Positions 51,401-64,000 of a stretch of 64,000 nt of DNA are shown here, piece after piece (position 1 is the first letter of the stretch; every line of letters starts with the position of its first letter). Below the pieces are notes generated by a model. That model was not told the DNA's origin and ran no database searches. It saw only the letters and a program-made list of their open reading frames with translations. Origin of the DNA: Paramecium pentaurelia (lineage: Eukaryota; Ciliophora; Oligohymenophorea; Peniculida; Parameciidae); NCBI GenBank assembly GCA_905183005.1, contig CAJJDO010000005.1, positions 766,641 to 830,640 of the forward strand, read 5' to 3'. The translations under genes and the position numbers were made by a program.

Positions 51401-52388
51401 TTTTCTATATATTTAATTTTTGATGATATATTGCACTACTATAATCTTCATTATGATCATGAGAATTATCATCATATAATAATGAATCATTCAATTTATT
51501 TTTCTTTGATTTCCCAAATAATCCTTATAAAAAGAATAATGGATGTTTAGCTACTCCATATTCATTTGGAAATACTTGATCCAAATAAAAAAATAAGAGG
51601 AAATATAAGATTGATTCAATACCTAATTACAATGCTGCATTTGATAATGGATATGCTGTACTAATAGCTTAGGAATTGAAAAACCCTTTCTTTAATGCAC
51701 CCATGTATATAAAACTTATTGAAGATTATGGAAATATAGACATACAATAGTAGAATAGAGATGAACTATTATTATTATTATTAATATAAATACCTTTGGA
51801 TACTTGATAAAAACACCAAAAATGTAAGTAGAATTGACAGTATTGTTACAAAAGTTGAAACTTCATTTGCTAATTTAGGACTAGAAAACACTGTTGACAT
51901 TGCCAATGAAAAATTGAGTACTGTACTACTATATAAAAAATAGGTTAAGAATATTTTATATGATTCTGTCTTAAATCCATAATCTCCATCATTTATAATC
52001 AATGTCAATAGCCACCAAAAGAAAATTAAAAATATTGTACTCTATTAAATATATCTAATTTTTATACCATCAATGTTTTTATGTAACCATACATAATCCA
52101 TCCAATTAAATAAGATCTTTATTTCATTCCCATTATCTTTTAAGACTCTTTGAATCTCTCACTCTTCTCTTCAACAAGATTAATTAATAATGATCTAGGA
52201 GGTGTGCTAACTGCTATTGATAAAAATAGTGGAGCGAAAAATCCTAAGAATTCTAATTAATCTTTTAAAGAGACTATTATTGCTGTTACTACAGGCAATG
52301 CTAAATCAGAAATATATTCTTTATTTCTAAAGGATTATGTGAAATTTTTCACTAAAAGTGCTCTGATTTGTAGAATAATACTTGGCAT
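48407..52388 (-). CDS. Full ABCA-type ABC transporter
   Basis: Three introns (52042-52067, 51766-51793, 48560-48587) give 1299 residues in the order TMD1-NBD1-TMD2-NBD2. The start MPSIILQIRALLVKNFTQS is the usual ABCA beginning. NBD1 has LLGHNGAGKTTTI, CTQRDVLY, ELSGGSKRKL, FLDEPTSGMD and TTHHLDEAE. NBD2 has LLGPNGSGKSTI, CPQFDCIW, LSGGNKRKL and FFDEPSTGVD. The C-terminus (SINQSSLESVFLQFSKSQ) matches the ABCA regulatory end. The large extracellular loops of vertebrate ABCA are missing, as usual in protists. ABCA proteins move lipids across membranes. The ATG overlaps the stop of the small upstream ORF (TGATG), and the prolyl-tRNA synthetase starts 149 bases downstream on the same strand. Confidence 0.93.
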
Positions 52389-52654
52389 CAAAACCAATTT
52401 TTTAATAATAATATAAATATCGGAATTCTTAAAATTCTTATTTATATACGTAATTCAATTGATGTAATCAAATTTTTTTGTATCAATTCCATATAGATTT
52501 CATTCTCCTTATATTGCCTCAAATATTCATTTATTAAATTATCTTAATCTCCATCTATTATCTTTTCTAATTCTTATTCATAGCATTTCTATTCCTTTTG
52601 TTTTAATTATAATTCAATTGAACTTTTTTTTGTAAACTTAATGGAATTAAACAT
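52388..52654 (-). CDS. Small ORF immediately upstream of the ABC transporter
   Basis: 88 codons plus TGA in the ciliate code. Residues 1-62 look like real coding: charged and helical (IELQLKQKEQKCYEQELEK, DQDNLINEYLRQYKENE). After that the composition turns poor (RIQIRILRIPIFILLLKNWF). The stop overlaps the transporter ATG. A 22-nt intron candidate near 52450 would extend the frame into the transporter gene out of frame, and no intron joins it to the transporter in frame. It may be a short independent gene, a 5' exon of the transporter with a splice I cannot see, or a relic. Confidence 0.4.
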
Positions 52655-53017
52655 TACATTATTTTGATATAAGCTAATTATCTATGATTGTTTAAGATCT
52701 ATAATATTATTTTGATTAGATCTTTGCTAATATTAATATTATAAGTATATTTATAGAATAAGCAGAATTATCTATAATTAGAATTAATAAAATCATAGAA
52801 GTATAATGAAATTATCATATAGCTTATTTTTATTCATATTGAATTTATACAATATATATGTGGATTCTTAAAAATGTTTCAATTATTCTTAAATAATTAG
52901 AAAACTATAAAAAATAATATTAATTAAAATGTTAATAAAATAATTTGTTAATTGTAATTTATGTCACATTCAACAATAATAAATAATTTTATATTATATA
53001 TTATTTATATATTAATA
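52655..53017. other. Divergent intergenic region, no gene seen
   Basis: About 360 A/T-rich bases between the small minus-strand ORF and the plus-strand adaptin gene. No open frame of note. It should contain the promoter of the adaptin gene and that of the ABC transporter unit. Confidence 0.5.
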
Positions 53018-55240
53018 ATGTTCCACTTGTCATAAATGGATTAAATATTCTTAAAATCTTTAGCAGATGTTGTTAGAACATCAAGAACTACATCTCAATA
53101 TGATAAGTTAACATTTACGACATAAACTATAGCAGATATTAAAAATGAAATATCAAGTAGATAGGAATCAGTGAGATATTAAGCATTGTTAAAATTGTTC
53201 TTTGTATTTATATAATTCTATAAATTAGTTAGCTATGGAAGGGAATAACATAAGATGGGCAGAATTTTAAATAATAAATCTAATGGGTAGTGCAGATTTC
53301 TAATTAAAATTGGGTGCCTAATTAGCAGCACATTTAGTAATTGATAATCAAAGTTAAGGTCTCATTATGGTTACTAATGTATTTTAAAAAGAATTCAAAA
53401 ATGGTCATATTGAATGCTCTACTACTCTAAGTTGTTTAGGCACAATTGCTAATAAAGATTTATCAGATTCCTTATTAACACATGTTTTAAAACTTACTAC
53501 TAATACTAAACCTTTGATAAGAAAAAAGGCAATAGCTGTATTATCTAAAATATTTACAATAAATCCATTAAATATTCCTGGAAATTTAGAAATGGTCATA
53601 CAATAATTATAGAAAGAAACTAATATTTCAGTATTAGCATGTGGAATTAGTTTGTTTTGTTCAGTGATGAAAGTGGCACCAAAACTCTATCCATTATTTT
53701 TATCTATTGTTTATGATCAAATTTCTAAATAAAAATCAAATTGGTTATTAATCAAATTAGTTAGAATATCAAATAAATTGATAGCTTTAGAACCTAGATT
53801 TTAAGGAAAGTTAATTGAACATTATTCTAGATTACTTAATTAAACTAATTCTAAATCTTTATAATATGAATTAATTTATTCAATAATGAAGTATTTTAAA
53901 AATCATTCATAACTTTATGAAAGTGCAGGAGATATATTAAAATAATTTTTAAATCATCAAGATCCTAATTGTAAATTAATTTATCATTATATTTATAGTA
54001 AGATGTTTAGGATTGGAATGTTTAACTCATATATCAACATCAGCTGGTCTAATGGAATTTTAAGAATAAATTTTAGAAAGTTTTAAAAAAAGTGATTATT
54101 TTTCAAAACTATAAATTTTATAGTTATTCAAAGATTTTACAAATCAATAAAACTTTTAAACAGTGATTGAATTTTTTTTGAAATATTCAGATTTAGAAAG
54201 CAATCATAAAATTATTGAATCATTAATTCATATAATAACAAAAGATAAATTCATAAATGTGGATGATCCTGAGAAATTATTACTAATGTATATTCCAATA
54301 ATAGCATAGAAAATAGATACAATTGATAATGCTATGAGATTTAAAGAAATGCTTTTTGAATTATTAACAAGAGTACCTGGATTAAAGGTTTATTCAGATT
54401 AATTATGTAATTAAATACTTTAAACATATGCAACTTAATCTGATACATTATAAGGACCTACTTTAAATATTGTATAAAGACATACTTAATTAAAATATTC
54501 TTTAAATCATAGAGAAATAATTTTTAAATCTTTAATAATGATAGTAGGTGAATCAGTTAAATTATTGAAATTAGAAGCACTTATAAATATAATTAAGTTT
54601 TTAGAATAATTAAATATATTAAATTGTTATGAATCATCATTGTCAGATATAGATTCATTATTATTTAAAATATATATTTAAATAATAAAAATTGATTCTT
54701 AAAATGAAATCATACCTTAAATTGAATAATTAATTAAGAATATTTATAATAAGTTACATAATATTTCAATAGTGAAAATATCATTTTTTTATGAATCTTT
54801 AATAAATAATAAATAAAAAGATTAACTTGATTAATTGTTTACATTATATGAGGAAGATTTACCACCAATTAATTTAGAAGTATTAATTTATATGAGTATT
54901 AAAAAAGGCTCAAAAATTGATTAAGCCTCCTGAAAGTTTGAATATCACTTAATCATTTCAAATAGATATTGAAGAGATTGAAAAAATTAAAAATTCAAAT
55001 AATGAGTAAATAGAACAAAAACCTATAGTTTAATAAATAGTATAAGTAGAATAAAATTAAAATGATTAAGAAGATCAGAATATACAAATATAGAAATAGG
55101 ATGAGAATGAGGAAGAATTAAAAGTATTGAATAATAAAGTAGATTCAATTCCTAAAAAAGTTTTTACAATCAATAGAGATGAAGAATTACCACCAGGAGT
55201 AAATTAAAATGATATAAATTAATCTAAAGAAGATGAATGA
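53018..55240 (+). CDS. AP-3 complex delta-type adaptin
   Basis: Three introns (53204-53228, 53971-53998, 54880-54907) give 713 residues. The N-terminus MFHLSQMDQIFLKSLADVVRT plus ADIKNEISSR and ALLKLFFLAMEGNNIRWAEF match the delta-adaptin trunk, where the human protein reads KYISQCIDEIKQEL and TYLQMLGYDISWAAF. Armadillo/HEAT helices continue to about residue 600 (TKPLIRKKAIAVLSKIF, NWLLIKLVRISNKLIALEPRF, LRCLGLECLTHIS). The last 110 residues are acidic and Gln-rich, without a recognisable ear domain. AP-3 sorts cargo from endosomes or Golgi to lysosome-related compartments. The call of delta over other large adaptins rests on the N-terminal match. Giant protein B starts 141 bases downstream. 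Confidence 0.85.
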
Positions 55241-55381
55241 TTAAATTATTTATAATGTTCAAAAAAAGATTCTAAATTTATTTAACGTAAATTATCATTA
55301 AGAATTTACTAAAATTATTAATATTTAACTTAAAAATACGTATAATTTTAAATAATATTCAATATAATTATTATATAAATT

Positions 55382-58300
55382 ATGAGCTAAAATGCAATGG
55401 TGAAAGCACTGAAAATGCTAGTTTAGAATAACTAGGAATAACAAGATAAGTTCACTTTTACTACTTAACAAGTTTAGAATTAAAAAAGAAGGTGTACATT
55501 TAGACCAGGCAATTAAGTTACGAATTAATTAAATTAGTTTAATGTAATCTTAAATCAATAATTTAGCTATTGGTAAAAAAGGGAGAATGGAATGGAGAGA
55601 TAAGTATTAAAGATTATAAAGGTACTTTTAAAGTAGAACATTGGATATATATTGAATAAGAATTACGTTCACTTACTTAATTATAATTACTTTAATTTAT
55701 TAATACATAATTAGATAAAGAACATCTAAATATTCTAGGTAGACTCATTAATTGGTTAAATCCAATTGACTTTACTTTAATTTTGAAATAGAATGAAATT
55801 GATGATATGGATGTTAAGGATTTTTTATATGATTTGTTACTAAACAAAATTAATTTTTAATAAGTAAATTATTAACATATATTATCAGATTTTTATTAAG
55901 AGTAATCCTGGTATTTATAAAGGTAGTTTCATAGTTTAATTAGAATAATTCCTTAAAATAGAATTTGAAACTAAGAAAAGAAATTATTTCTATAAAATAA
56001 TTAAAAATACTAAAACATTCTCTTTGGGATTGATTAAAATATTTTATAATGAATTAGATTAACCATCATATAAAGAAAAAATAGAAAATGCTGAATTAGA
56101 AATTGATTAAACATGCTTTTATGATTTGAAAGTAGCAGGATGTTTCACTAATAATAATTATAAAGCATTTTATAATTTAATATAATTATTATACCATGAA
56201 GATCATTTAGAATAATTAGTTGGATTAAATGTAAATGATAATTATTTAGGAGAATTAGGAGAATTTTCAAAAGCATGTTAATTATTCTCTACTTCTAAAG
56301 GTCTACTTTAATTGGAAATGAGTATAATTTATTATCATATTAAGGTAACTAACCATTATTGCATAATTCAGTATCTGTAGAGAGTCTATGTGGTAATCGT
56401 TATGATTAATTAAGATTATCTATGTTGAATATTGCAAACAATGATAAAATGACTCCAAAGGTATTTGAATTAATAAGTTACAATATTTTAAATGATTTAA
56501 AAGTAATTAATTTAGACAATTCATTACCAGCTGATTTACCTACTTTATTGAAGATCTTTTATTTTATTGAATCTTATGATAAATAGATAACCCATTTAAA
56601 TTAATTAACATAATAAACTAAAACTTTATAAAAACTTAACCTAGAAGAATTAGATTTATCAACTGTTGAAAATTATAATAGACATGATTTAATGTATAAA
56701 CTTATTAAAAACACTTGTTTTAATATTCATTCTAATCTAAAAAAATTAACAATATCAAATTGTGATGCAGGAAGAATGGAAGCTTACTATAAAGCATATG
56801 ATGATTTTGTTAAGGAAATAAAAGCTAATTCTAATAATTTTTGTTATTAAAATTACAGAATTCCATTAGTAGAAATAATAATTCCAGAATAAAGGTATTC
56901 AATGGAAACTCCAATTAATTTATAATTTTTATTATCACTTGTATTTACAACTTCAGAAGATTATTTGTAAATATAAAGTGTAACTTTTATTGAGGCTTTC
57001 AATGTAAGTTAAAGAAATGAAGCCTTTAATTAGGCTCTTAAAATAATATCAAGTTAAGATGAAAATGTAAGATATACATTAAAATAATTCTATGGTATAA
57101 GAATGAGATTTTATTTTGAATAGACTCATTTCAATCAATTAGTATTCAACCATAATTTATCTCTTGAAAAATATTATTTAGAAGATACTTCATTTAGTAC
57201 TGATTCTGATTAATTTGAAGAAAGTTTAACTACTTATATTAATGATCTTTAATTAAATAATCAATTTTTTGGCTTAAAATCATTTACATTAAAAAATGCT
57301 TATGGAGCATCAATAGAATTATATTCATTAATTTAATATCTGATTTTTCACAAATGTACTTTCTTAGAAGAATTATGTTTGATTGGAATAACTATAACCT
57401 TAAAAGAAAAAAACAAAGAAATATTATAAGACATAATGAAAAATGAATAACATTCAATTAAATCATTAAAAATATTAGAAATTGGAAATTTGTATGGAGA
57501 ATAAGTTTATGAAAATATATTTCAATTAATTATTTTGAATACTTATATTAGATTGAATAAACTTACATTAATAGAGATTCCTATAGCAAATTTTTTAGAA
57601 TCAATAATAATAAAAAATATTAATATTGATGATCCTGATCATTAATTATCTTAATTAAATTATTTATCTATAGAATCAATAGAATTACCAAATGCTAATT
57701 AATGGCAATTATTTGTTTAAACATTTTTATTTAATATGAATTCATAATTGGCAACATTGAAATTAAAAACAATAAAATTTTGTGAGAATATGTAAAAAGC
57801 AATATAAAAAGTATTTGAAAACTTAGTTAAGAAAATTGAAGAATAAAATTAAACAATTAAACCAAGATTAAATTCATTAACATTATAAAATTGTGAAATT
57901 TAAACTGAATTTTTAATAATGTTTGCATTAAATCCATTTTGTAAAATAAAAGAACTTTCATTAAATGATTGTCATGGTTTTGATAAATATTTAATGTCAT
58001 CAAAATAAATTATTTAAGAAAATGATTTAAAATCAACATTAACTTTGAGTCTAAATTCATTTGAAGCAATTAATACAGATTTAGATGAAGCTTTTGAATG
58101 GTTTTTTGAAGATATTGTTTTTAATGAAGCAAAATAATAATTAACTAAACTTGTATTAAGAAATTGTAAATGTCAAAAAAAACATATATAATCTTTATGT
58201 AAAATAATAACAAATTTAAAAAATAAAGAGAAAAGTAATAATCTAAAAAGATATTTTAAATTGAGAGATATTGATCTTAGTTTAAATCCTGATATTTCTA

Positions 58301-61300
58301 CAAAATAATGGAATTATTTATTTACAAATCTGTTGGATGTTAATAAGAATAATCTAATGTAATCATAAATTAAAGAATAGAAAGAAGGTGAAAATAATAA
58401 TGAAGGAACATAAGAAGTAGAAAATAAATTGTAAGAAATAAAAACAACTATTAAAAATTCAAATTTAAATTTATCAGAAAAGATTTTATTTCATTATAAT
58501 AAATTCCAATTTTAACCTCCATAATAATTAAGATATTTGGAATTAGATTTGAATTTGACTTATTCTCCAGAAGAATAAACTCAATAAATATATAGAGCAT
58601 TAGTGTGTGGTATAATTTGTCATCCATAAAATAAATTAGCTAAATTAAAATTATCTAATTTCAATATTGATATGTTTATGAAAAATGTAGAAGAATTCTA
58701 AAAATATGGACAATAATTATCAAGATAAATAAATGTGAATGAAACATTTAATTATGAATTAGAAGAAATTATAATGGAAGGTATTATAGATGATAATGAA
58801 GAAATAACAAAATTATTTGTAAGTTATTTTATTTGTTCTAAATATATAAATTTGAAGAAGTTAAATTTATCTGGTTTTAATAATGGAATAATTAAAGAAA
58901 TAATTTAATAATCTTAATAAAAAGATAAATATTATATTAATGAATTAAAATTGATAGGAATTTAAGAAACATTAAATAGAGATAATAGTTTAAAGTTTTT
59001 TAAATATTTTATATTTGGAGAATTATTTCCAATTGAATCTCTTGAAATTGGAGAATTTTTAACTTTTGAGGGTAAAATAACAACTAATGATTGGTATGGA
59101 TAAAATAAATATGAAAAAGATATATTATTAAAGAAATTAAATATTCATTCAGGAGGATATGATATTGATAAAATAGAAACTATCAGTATTCTTATAAATG
59201 AAATATTATAGAATCCAAAAACCCAATTAGATGAATTAACAATTTCTGGTGATGAATAGGAATGTAGATGTTTTGATGAATTCTATGCAAAAGGATTAAA
59301 AGAGATCAAATAATTGCATATAAAAAAATTAGTAATATAAAATACTATGTTAATTGAAGAAAACTTTTTATCTTTATTAAATAAATCTAGAAATTTCTTA
59401 GTAAACTTATAATTATAAGGTATTTCATCATATGCTGAAACAGAAAATATATTAAATGAATAAATAAATTCATAATTAAATAAAGATTGTAGTTTATAAG
59501 TAAAATCTTTAACTGGAGAAGATATTTAAGTTTTATAAGAGAAATTTTGTTATAATAAAAACTTTAATTTTACACGTCTAACATATTGTCATTTAAATTC
59601 ATTCAATGAATAATTAAATGTAGGAAATGGATTTGAAAAATTGAAATATTTATAATTTAGTTTTGATCTTTATTATAATAATCTGGAATAACTTAGTGAG
59701 GAATCATTAAGGATTATTGGTGAAAAGTTTATTTATAATGAATAAAGTTAACTTGAGGAATTAACTTTTCATCAATGTCATTTAAAACCACCTGGAATTC
59801 AAGCATTAACTGAAAGTGCATCTTAATTTAGAAGTGATATTGAAAAAAGAAATAAATAAAGCTCTACTTAATTAAAATTAAAAAGATTTAATATATATTA
59901 TAGTTTATATATAGGATAAGAAGGTGCTGAATTAATAAATAAAGAGATATTATTTTTTGAATATATTTCTATTGAAAGAATAGAATTAGAAGTTACTAAT
60001 TGGAGTAGTGAGATGTAAATAGATTTATGTAAATAAGCAATAAATTGGTTAAAATTCTAAAAATAATTTAAAAGAACTTATATTAATTATTTACCATTAA
60101 AATATTTTGATATTGGAAGAAATGAATTTGTATAAACAGAAGAAGCATGGAATTTAACTTGTTCAACAATATTATTTAGTAATCTAACACCATTTTTAGA
60201 AGATGTCTTTTTACATTTTATGGCTCTTACAGATGCATCAACTGAAATTATTACAAAAAATGCAAGAACATATTTTGCATCTAAACCTAATAGATATGTA
60301 TATTAAGTAAAAAGATTAAGTTTTTCTCATAATGGTTCATTAACACATAAAGGATGGCTTGATGTAGCCTAAAATTTATTCTTTCATCCAAAAGTGGAAT
60401 TATTAGAATTAAATATATCAGATACTAATTTAGATAACGATCTAAAACTATAGAATATAATTAATTCTGCCATCCAAAAAGCAAAAAATTCATCAAACAA
60501 AAAATTATCTATACATACCTTATTAACTCATAATACTGTAGTAAAATAGAAATTACAATCATATCTCTCTGAATAACCTGAAGGTTATGGTCCTCCTCCT
60601 GATTAACCAATCGTTATAGATTATGAAATGAGTGATGTAGGTCGATTCGCAGGAACTCCTGAAGAGTTTGGTTATTTCAATTAATTATAAAATAATATCA
60701 TGTATACTTAAAAAAACTTTATTACAGCAAATTGGACTGAATAGGCTTTAATTAAAGTCTCATAATATCATTTAAGTTTAGCTACTCACTATTTATCAAT
60801 TCTTAATGAACATTTCATATAATCTAGATTTTAATCAGCAAGCATTTATTTTAATTTGAATACTCTAGACTAATTTTGTAATTACTTTAAATATACTACA
60901 AAAGAACCTGGATGTCCTTATCCATTTACTTTATTATTTTAAAATGACACCTTTTTAACTTTTAAATAATCAAATAGTATTATTTAAAAGATAGTAATTA
61001 TAAATGCTTAAGCATAAGGATTAGAGAAAGTAACACATTAATTTATTTTATATATTTGGGAGAATATCAAATCTAATTAATCTTCAATTGATCAAATAAT
61101 TATGGATTATTATTTAGATGATGATTTAATTGATTAATTATTTAGATTAGGTTATACAGAAGCTGATATTGTATAATTAATTAGATTGATTCCACCTTCT
61201 AAAATTAGAATTTAAAATACTTTAACTTTATAAGCAATCAAAGCAATTTATTCTATTTTTTATGATACTACTCATTTTGAATATTCATCTATATAATATG

Positions 61301-62655
61301 ATTTTGATAACTTTTTAAATATTGGTATTGGTTATGCTTTAAGAGAATTAGCTTACAATATGAAACCTATTGGTTGTAGAAAGATTTTTAAGAAATTCTT
61401 ATATAAAATTTGTGATGCTTTTGTATAATAAACAAAACAGTATAAATTTAATAATGAAGTTGCTAATTTAAACAAATTTTTATCTACTAAATAAATTTAC
61501 TTTTTCTTCCTTGTTATAAATAACATATTATTTTTAGCAATATGTTTAATTGCCCCATATGGTTTTAGTCATTATTATTAAGGTGATTCTACTGCATCTG
61601 CAAGACATGATTATTGTATTAATCAACCTAATTAAGTGGCATTTTATTTATATTATTCATTTGCTGGAATTTCTATGATTTTAGAAGCATATATATATAA
61701 AAACATAATTTAACATGTTCCATCTTTTTTTGAAAAATTAGCCATTTAAATTTATCCTAATGAAGATAGTTAAATATAATAACAAAAAGAAAATGATGAA
61801 AAATAAAAAAGTGTATATTAAAAATAAGGATCAGTTTTGAAAAGTGCATAAACATAATTTGATAAATTTAATAATTCAAGTTAAGCTTTTTGGATTAGTT
61901 TTACAAAAAATATTGTTACAAGTTAGCTTGCAAAATATGATTAATTCAATGATATTTGCTTTATCTTAACTTGCTATTATTGTGATGAATATATACTATT
62001 TTATCTTGTTTTAGCTTTATAAATCTTTAATTAAGGTTTGAATGTGATTGGTTTTTTCATTCAAATATTTAGAACTATCTTTAATAGAAATATTTAAATA
62101 AAATAATTGTCAACTTAATATATAAATGATTTCTATCGTATTAGTTTAGCAGGCAAAAATTAAGCTATTGCTTTAATTTTAGATTAGGTTGCTCCATTTA
62201 ATGTTGATATAATTCCAAATAATTTTATTATGAGATTTTTAATGCCTAATTAAGCAGGAAAAGCTATTAATTCTTCAATAAAAGGATATTTAATTTAATT
62301 TCTTTTTGAAGATTTACCATAAATTATTATTCTAATTATATTTCTAATAAAATAAGCTATTAAAAATGGTGATCTAAAATGGAATATTATAATAACTTTA
62401 CTGACATCATCATTAGCTGTGATTACATCATTTTATAAGTAATATTATATTTTATTTATTAGATTTATGTCAATCAGACCAACTTATTTATAATAAGAAC
62501 ATTTTGATGAATTATCAGACAAAAAAATCTTATCTAAAGAAGATTAAGCCTTAAAAGACTTAAATTAAGAATAAAATCAAATTGAAACATATATAAATTT
62601 GCTTAAAAAGACAGAAACAGCATTAAATGTAAATGAATCTGCATTGTTACTTTGA
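55382..62655 (+). CDS. Giant leucine-rich multi-TM protein B (paralogue of A)
   Basis: Three introns (55544-55566, 55864-55888, 56322-56344) give 2400 residues. The N-terminal module (about 55-170: KKGEWNGEISIKDYKGTFK, EHWIYIEQEL, SNPGIYKGSF) lines up with protein A (WNGNLRFCNFQGNFK, YWIYIEKQL, NNPGIFRGKY). The middle is LRR-like, with many blocks such as LEELDLSTVENYN and LRYLELDLNLTYSPEEQ. The conserved block near residue 1885 (YYLDDDLIDQLFRLGYTEAD, LIRLIPPSKI, LTLQAIKAIYSI) is followed by about six hydrophobic segments, then DQVAPFNVDIIPNNF, MPNQAGKAINSSIKG and FEDLPQIIILI. Ends in a charged coiled tail. Likely an integral membrane protein with a very large LRR region on one side. Family not recognised. 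Confidence 0.83.
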
Positions 62656-62723
62656 AGTTTCTGTATTTATTATTATGTGTATTATAAATATATATATATA
62701 ATTAACTTAATTAATTGAAATTA

Positions 62724-63434
62724 TCAAGAAGCATGCTTTTCCTCTAGCATTTTTAATTGCTTCTCTAATTTATCAATTTCTAATTCTTATTCAGTTATTA
62801 AATTGGTTGCTTCTTCTTCAATTTTATATCTTTCTTTCCTCTCATCATTTAATTCCTTTTATAAATTCTAAATAATATCATTTCTTAAAATATTATAATA
62901 AATACTGTTAAATTTCAGTCACATTATCTTGATTATCAAAAATATCAGATTCTTATATATTATTAATATTATACATTCCAAACTATTTTTAATGATTTAC
63001 AATTTTTTGATCATTTCTTCACTCCACTACTAAATTTCATTTTATCCTCCAAAATCTGCCTATTCATTAAATTCTATAAGCTCTCGATATAATTTTTATG
63101 ATAGCTCAGTAATCTAATCCTATTTAATAGATGGTATTTTTTGTATTTCTTATCTTTCTACTCTTTCTTGTTTTTATTCTTTAGGCAAAAGCAAACGAGA
63201 AGCACTATAATTATAATATATTAATGAATACCTTTAACTTTTTTATAATTTTGGTTAAGGAGCAAAGCTTGATTCTCTTGTTTCAAAGAGTTTTGGTGTA
63301 AGAGTCTCCTCAATCTTAAAACTTTTTTATTTATTCAATTTATTTAGTTCACAATGCTTTGAAAACAATCCAGGCTTTATGTTACTTCCCAAACCACTGG
63401 GTGACAGTATTAATTAATTATTTTTTTTTTGCAT
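62724..63434 (-). CDS. Coiled-coil hypothetical protein
   Basis: Three introns (63205-63231, 62952-62974, 62884-62905) give 212 residues. The start MQKKNNQLILSPSGLGSN is followed by a Ser/Pro/Lys-rich region, then long charged helices (VERQEIQKIPSIKQDQITE; the last 60 residues are nearly all heptad-like, e.g. LEIDKLEKQLKMLEEKHAS). No known family. Possibly a cytoskeletal or basal-body coiled-coil protein, by composition only. It converges on giant protein B with 68 bases between stops. Confidence 0.7.
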
Positions 63435-63512
63435 ATAAACTTAATAAAATTAAAACAAAAAACTACTTAAAGTTAGAGTTATATACTCATTACAAATAAT
63501 TCATAGTCTAAT

Positions 63513-64000
63513 TCATTCGACAATATTTGAAAATTCAACCTTACCATTATCAAATAGTAAATATTTTTGAACTTAATTATTTCTACTTAATGACCCTTTG
63601 GTTTTTCTATAATACAATGATATCAAAATCAATCCTATTATTGATCCTGCACCCATCCAAAATGAAAATCCAAAGTATTTTATTTCTAAATATGGCTAAA
63701 TCAATTGGATTACTTTGGTTATATTAAAATAAAGAAAGAATTGTGAAAAAATATCCAACATATCCACATATCAATAGTAAAATAAATACTACTTGAAGTA
63801 ATTTGCCTTTCAATTTACATAATACACAAGGATTGCCTTTTTTTAAATAAATGATTAGACGAATAACTTCTAAAATCTGTATATTCAATTTCCTTACTTA
63901 AACTAAAATTGCAAATACGATAAAACAAAAACAAATAAATCCAACATCTCTCATATCACTACATAATAAATTATTAGTGACATTCATATTTTCACAAAAC
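63513..64000 (-). CDS. Multi-pass membrane protein, C-terminal part (N-terminus beyond window)
   Basis: The coding runs in from beyond base 64000 and ends at TGA 63513-63515. One intron (63686-63713, 28 nt) is needed to keep the frame. At least three hydrophobic segments are visible: VGFICFCFIVFAILVQV, LLQVVFILLLICGYVGYFF and MGAGSIIGLILISLYY. A CVLCKLKGK motif sits in a basic loop between the first two. The tail is polar. No family recognised from this fragment. Confidence 0.6.

Noticed and set aside
1..64000. Telomeric repeats, tRNA, rRNA, CRISPR arrays, transposase genes
   Set aside because: No runs of C4A2/C3A3 type, no tRNA cloverleaf signature, no direct-repeat array and no transposase motif were seen on reading both strands.

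Overview
This window looks like somatic (macronuclear) DNA of a ciliate of the Paramecium type. The sequence is extremely A+T-rich. TAA and TAG must be read as glutamine inside conserved motifs, and TGA is the only stop. More than 60 introns of 21-32 nt with GT...AG ends are needed to keep the frames open. Every complete gene model below, except the tubulin-ligase gene, sums to a whole number of codons after these introns are removed, which is an internal check on the models. No telomere-like repeats, tRNA, rRNA, CRISPR arrays or recognisable transposons were seen.

Layout, left to right. 1-3.1 kb: a MORN-repeat protein running off the left edge and a small protein, both with an N-terminal MGxxC lipidation-type motif, then a Rab11-like GTPase. 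3.1-12.4 kb: one giant minus-strand gene (3065 aa) for a secreted-to-membrane protein (LamG-like, Cys-rich, beta-helix, multi-TM). 12.6-20.5 kb: a membrane protein, a RING/TRAF zinc-finger protein, a histidine-kinase-like membrane protein whose H-box His is Gln, a DDX11/CHL1 helicase and a copine. 20.5-21.9 kb: no intact gene, but a 386-bp inverted copy of part of the giant gene. 21.9-28.2 kb: a PH-kinase, a kelch-like protein and a tubulin-ligase-like (TTLL) gene with an apparent frameshift. 28.3-35.4 kb: giant leucine-rich multi-TM protein A. 35.4-42.5 kb: PSMD9/Rpn4-type proteasome chaperone, a nucleolar DEAD-box helicase, a 1.3-kb gap, a pseudokinase, a small coiled-coil protein and the exosome subunit Rrp40. 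42.5-52.7 kb: a voltage-gated-type K+ channel with an unusual C-terminal extension, prolyl-tRNA synthetase with a YbaK-type domain, an ABCA-type transporter and a small ORF. 53.0-64 kb: AP-3 delta adaptin, giant leucine-rich multi-TM protein B (paralogue of A), a small coiled-coil protein and a partial membrane protein.

There is no operon logic. Neighbours are functionally mixed, intergenic spaces are short (15 to a few hundred bases) and several pairs are divergent or convergent. Housekeeping functions (tRNA charging, exosome, proteasome assembly, ribosome-biogenesis helicase, genome maintenance helicase) sit beside membrane and signalling genes. The least explained content is the pair of 2.3-2.4 thousand-residue proteins A and B, which share an N-terminal module, an LRR-like middle and a conserved multi-TM C-terminal module that I cannot match to a named family.
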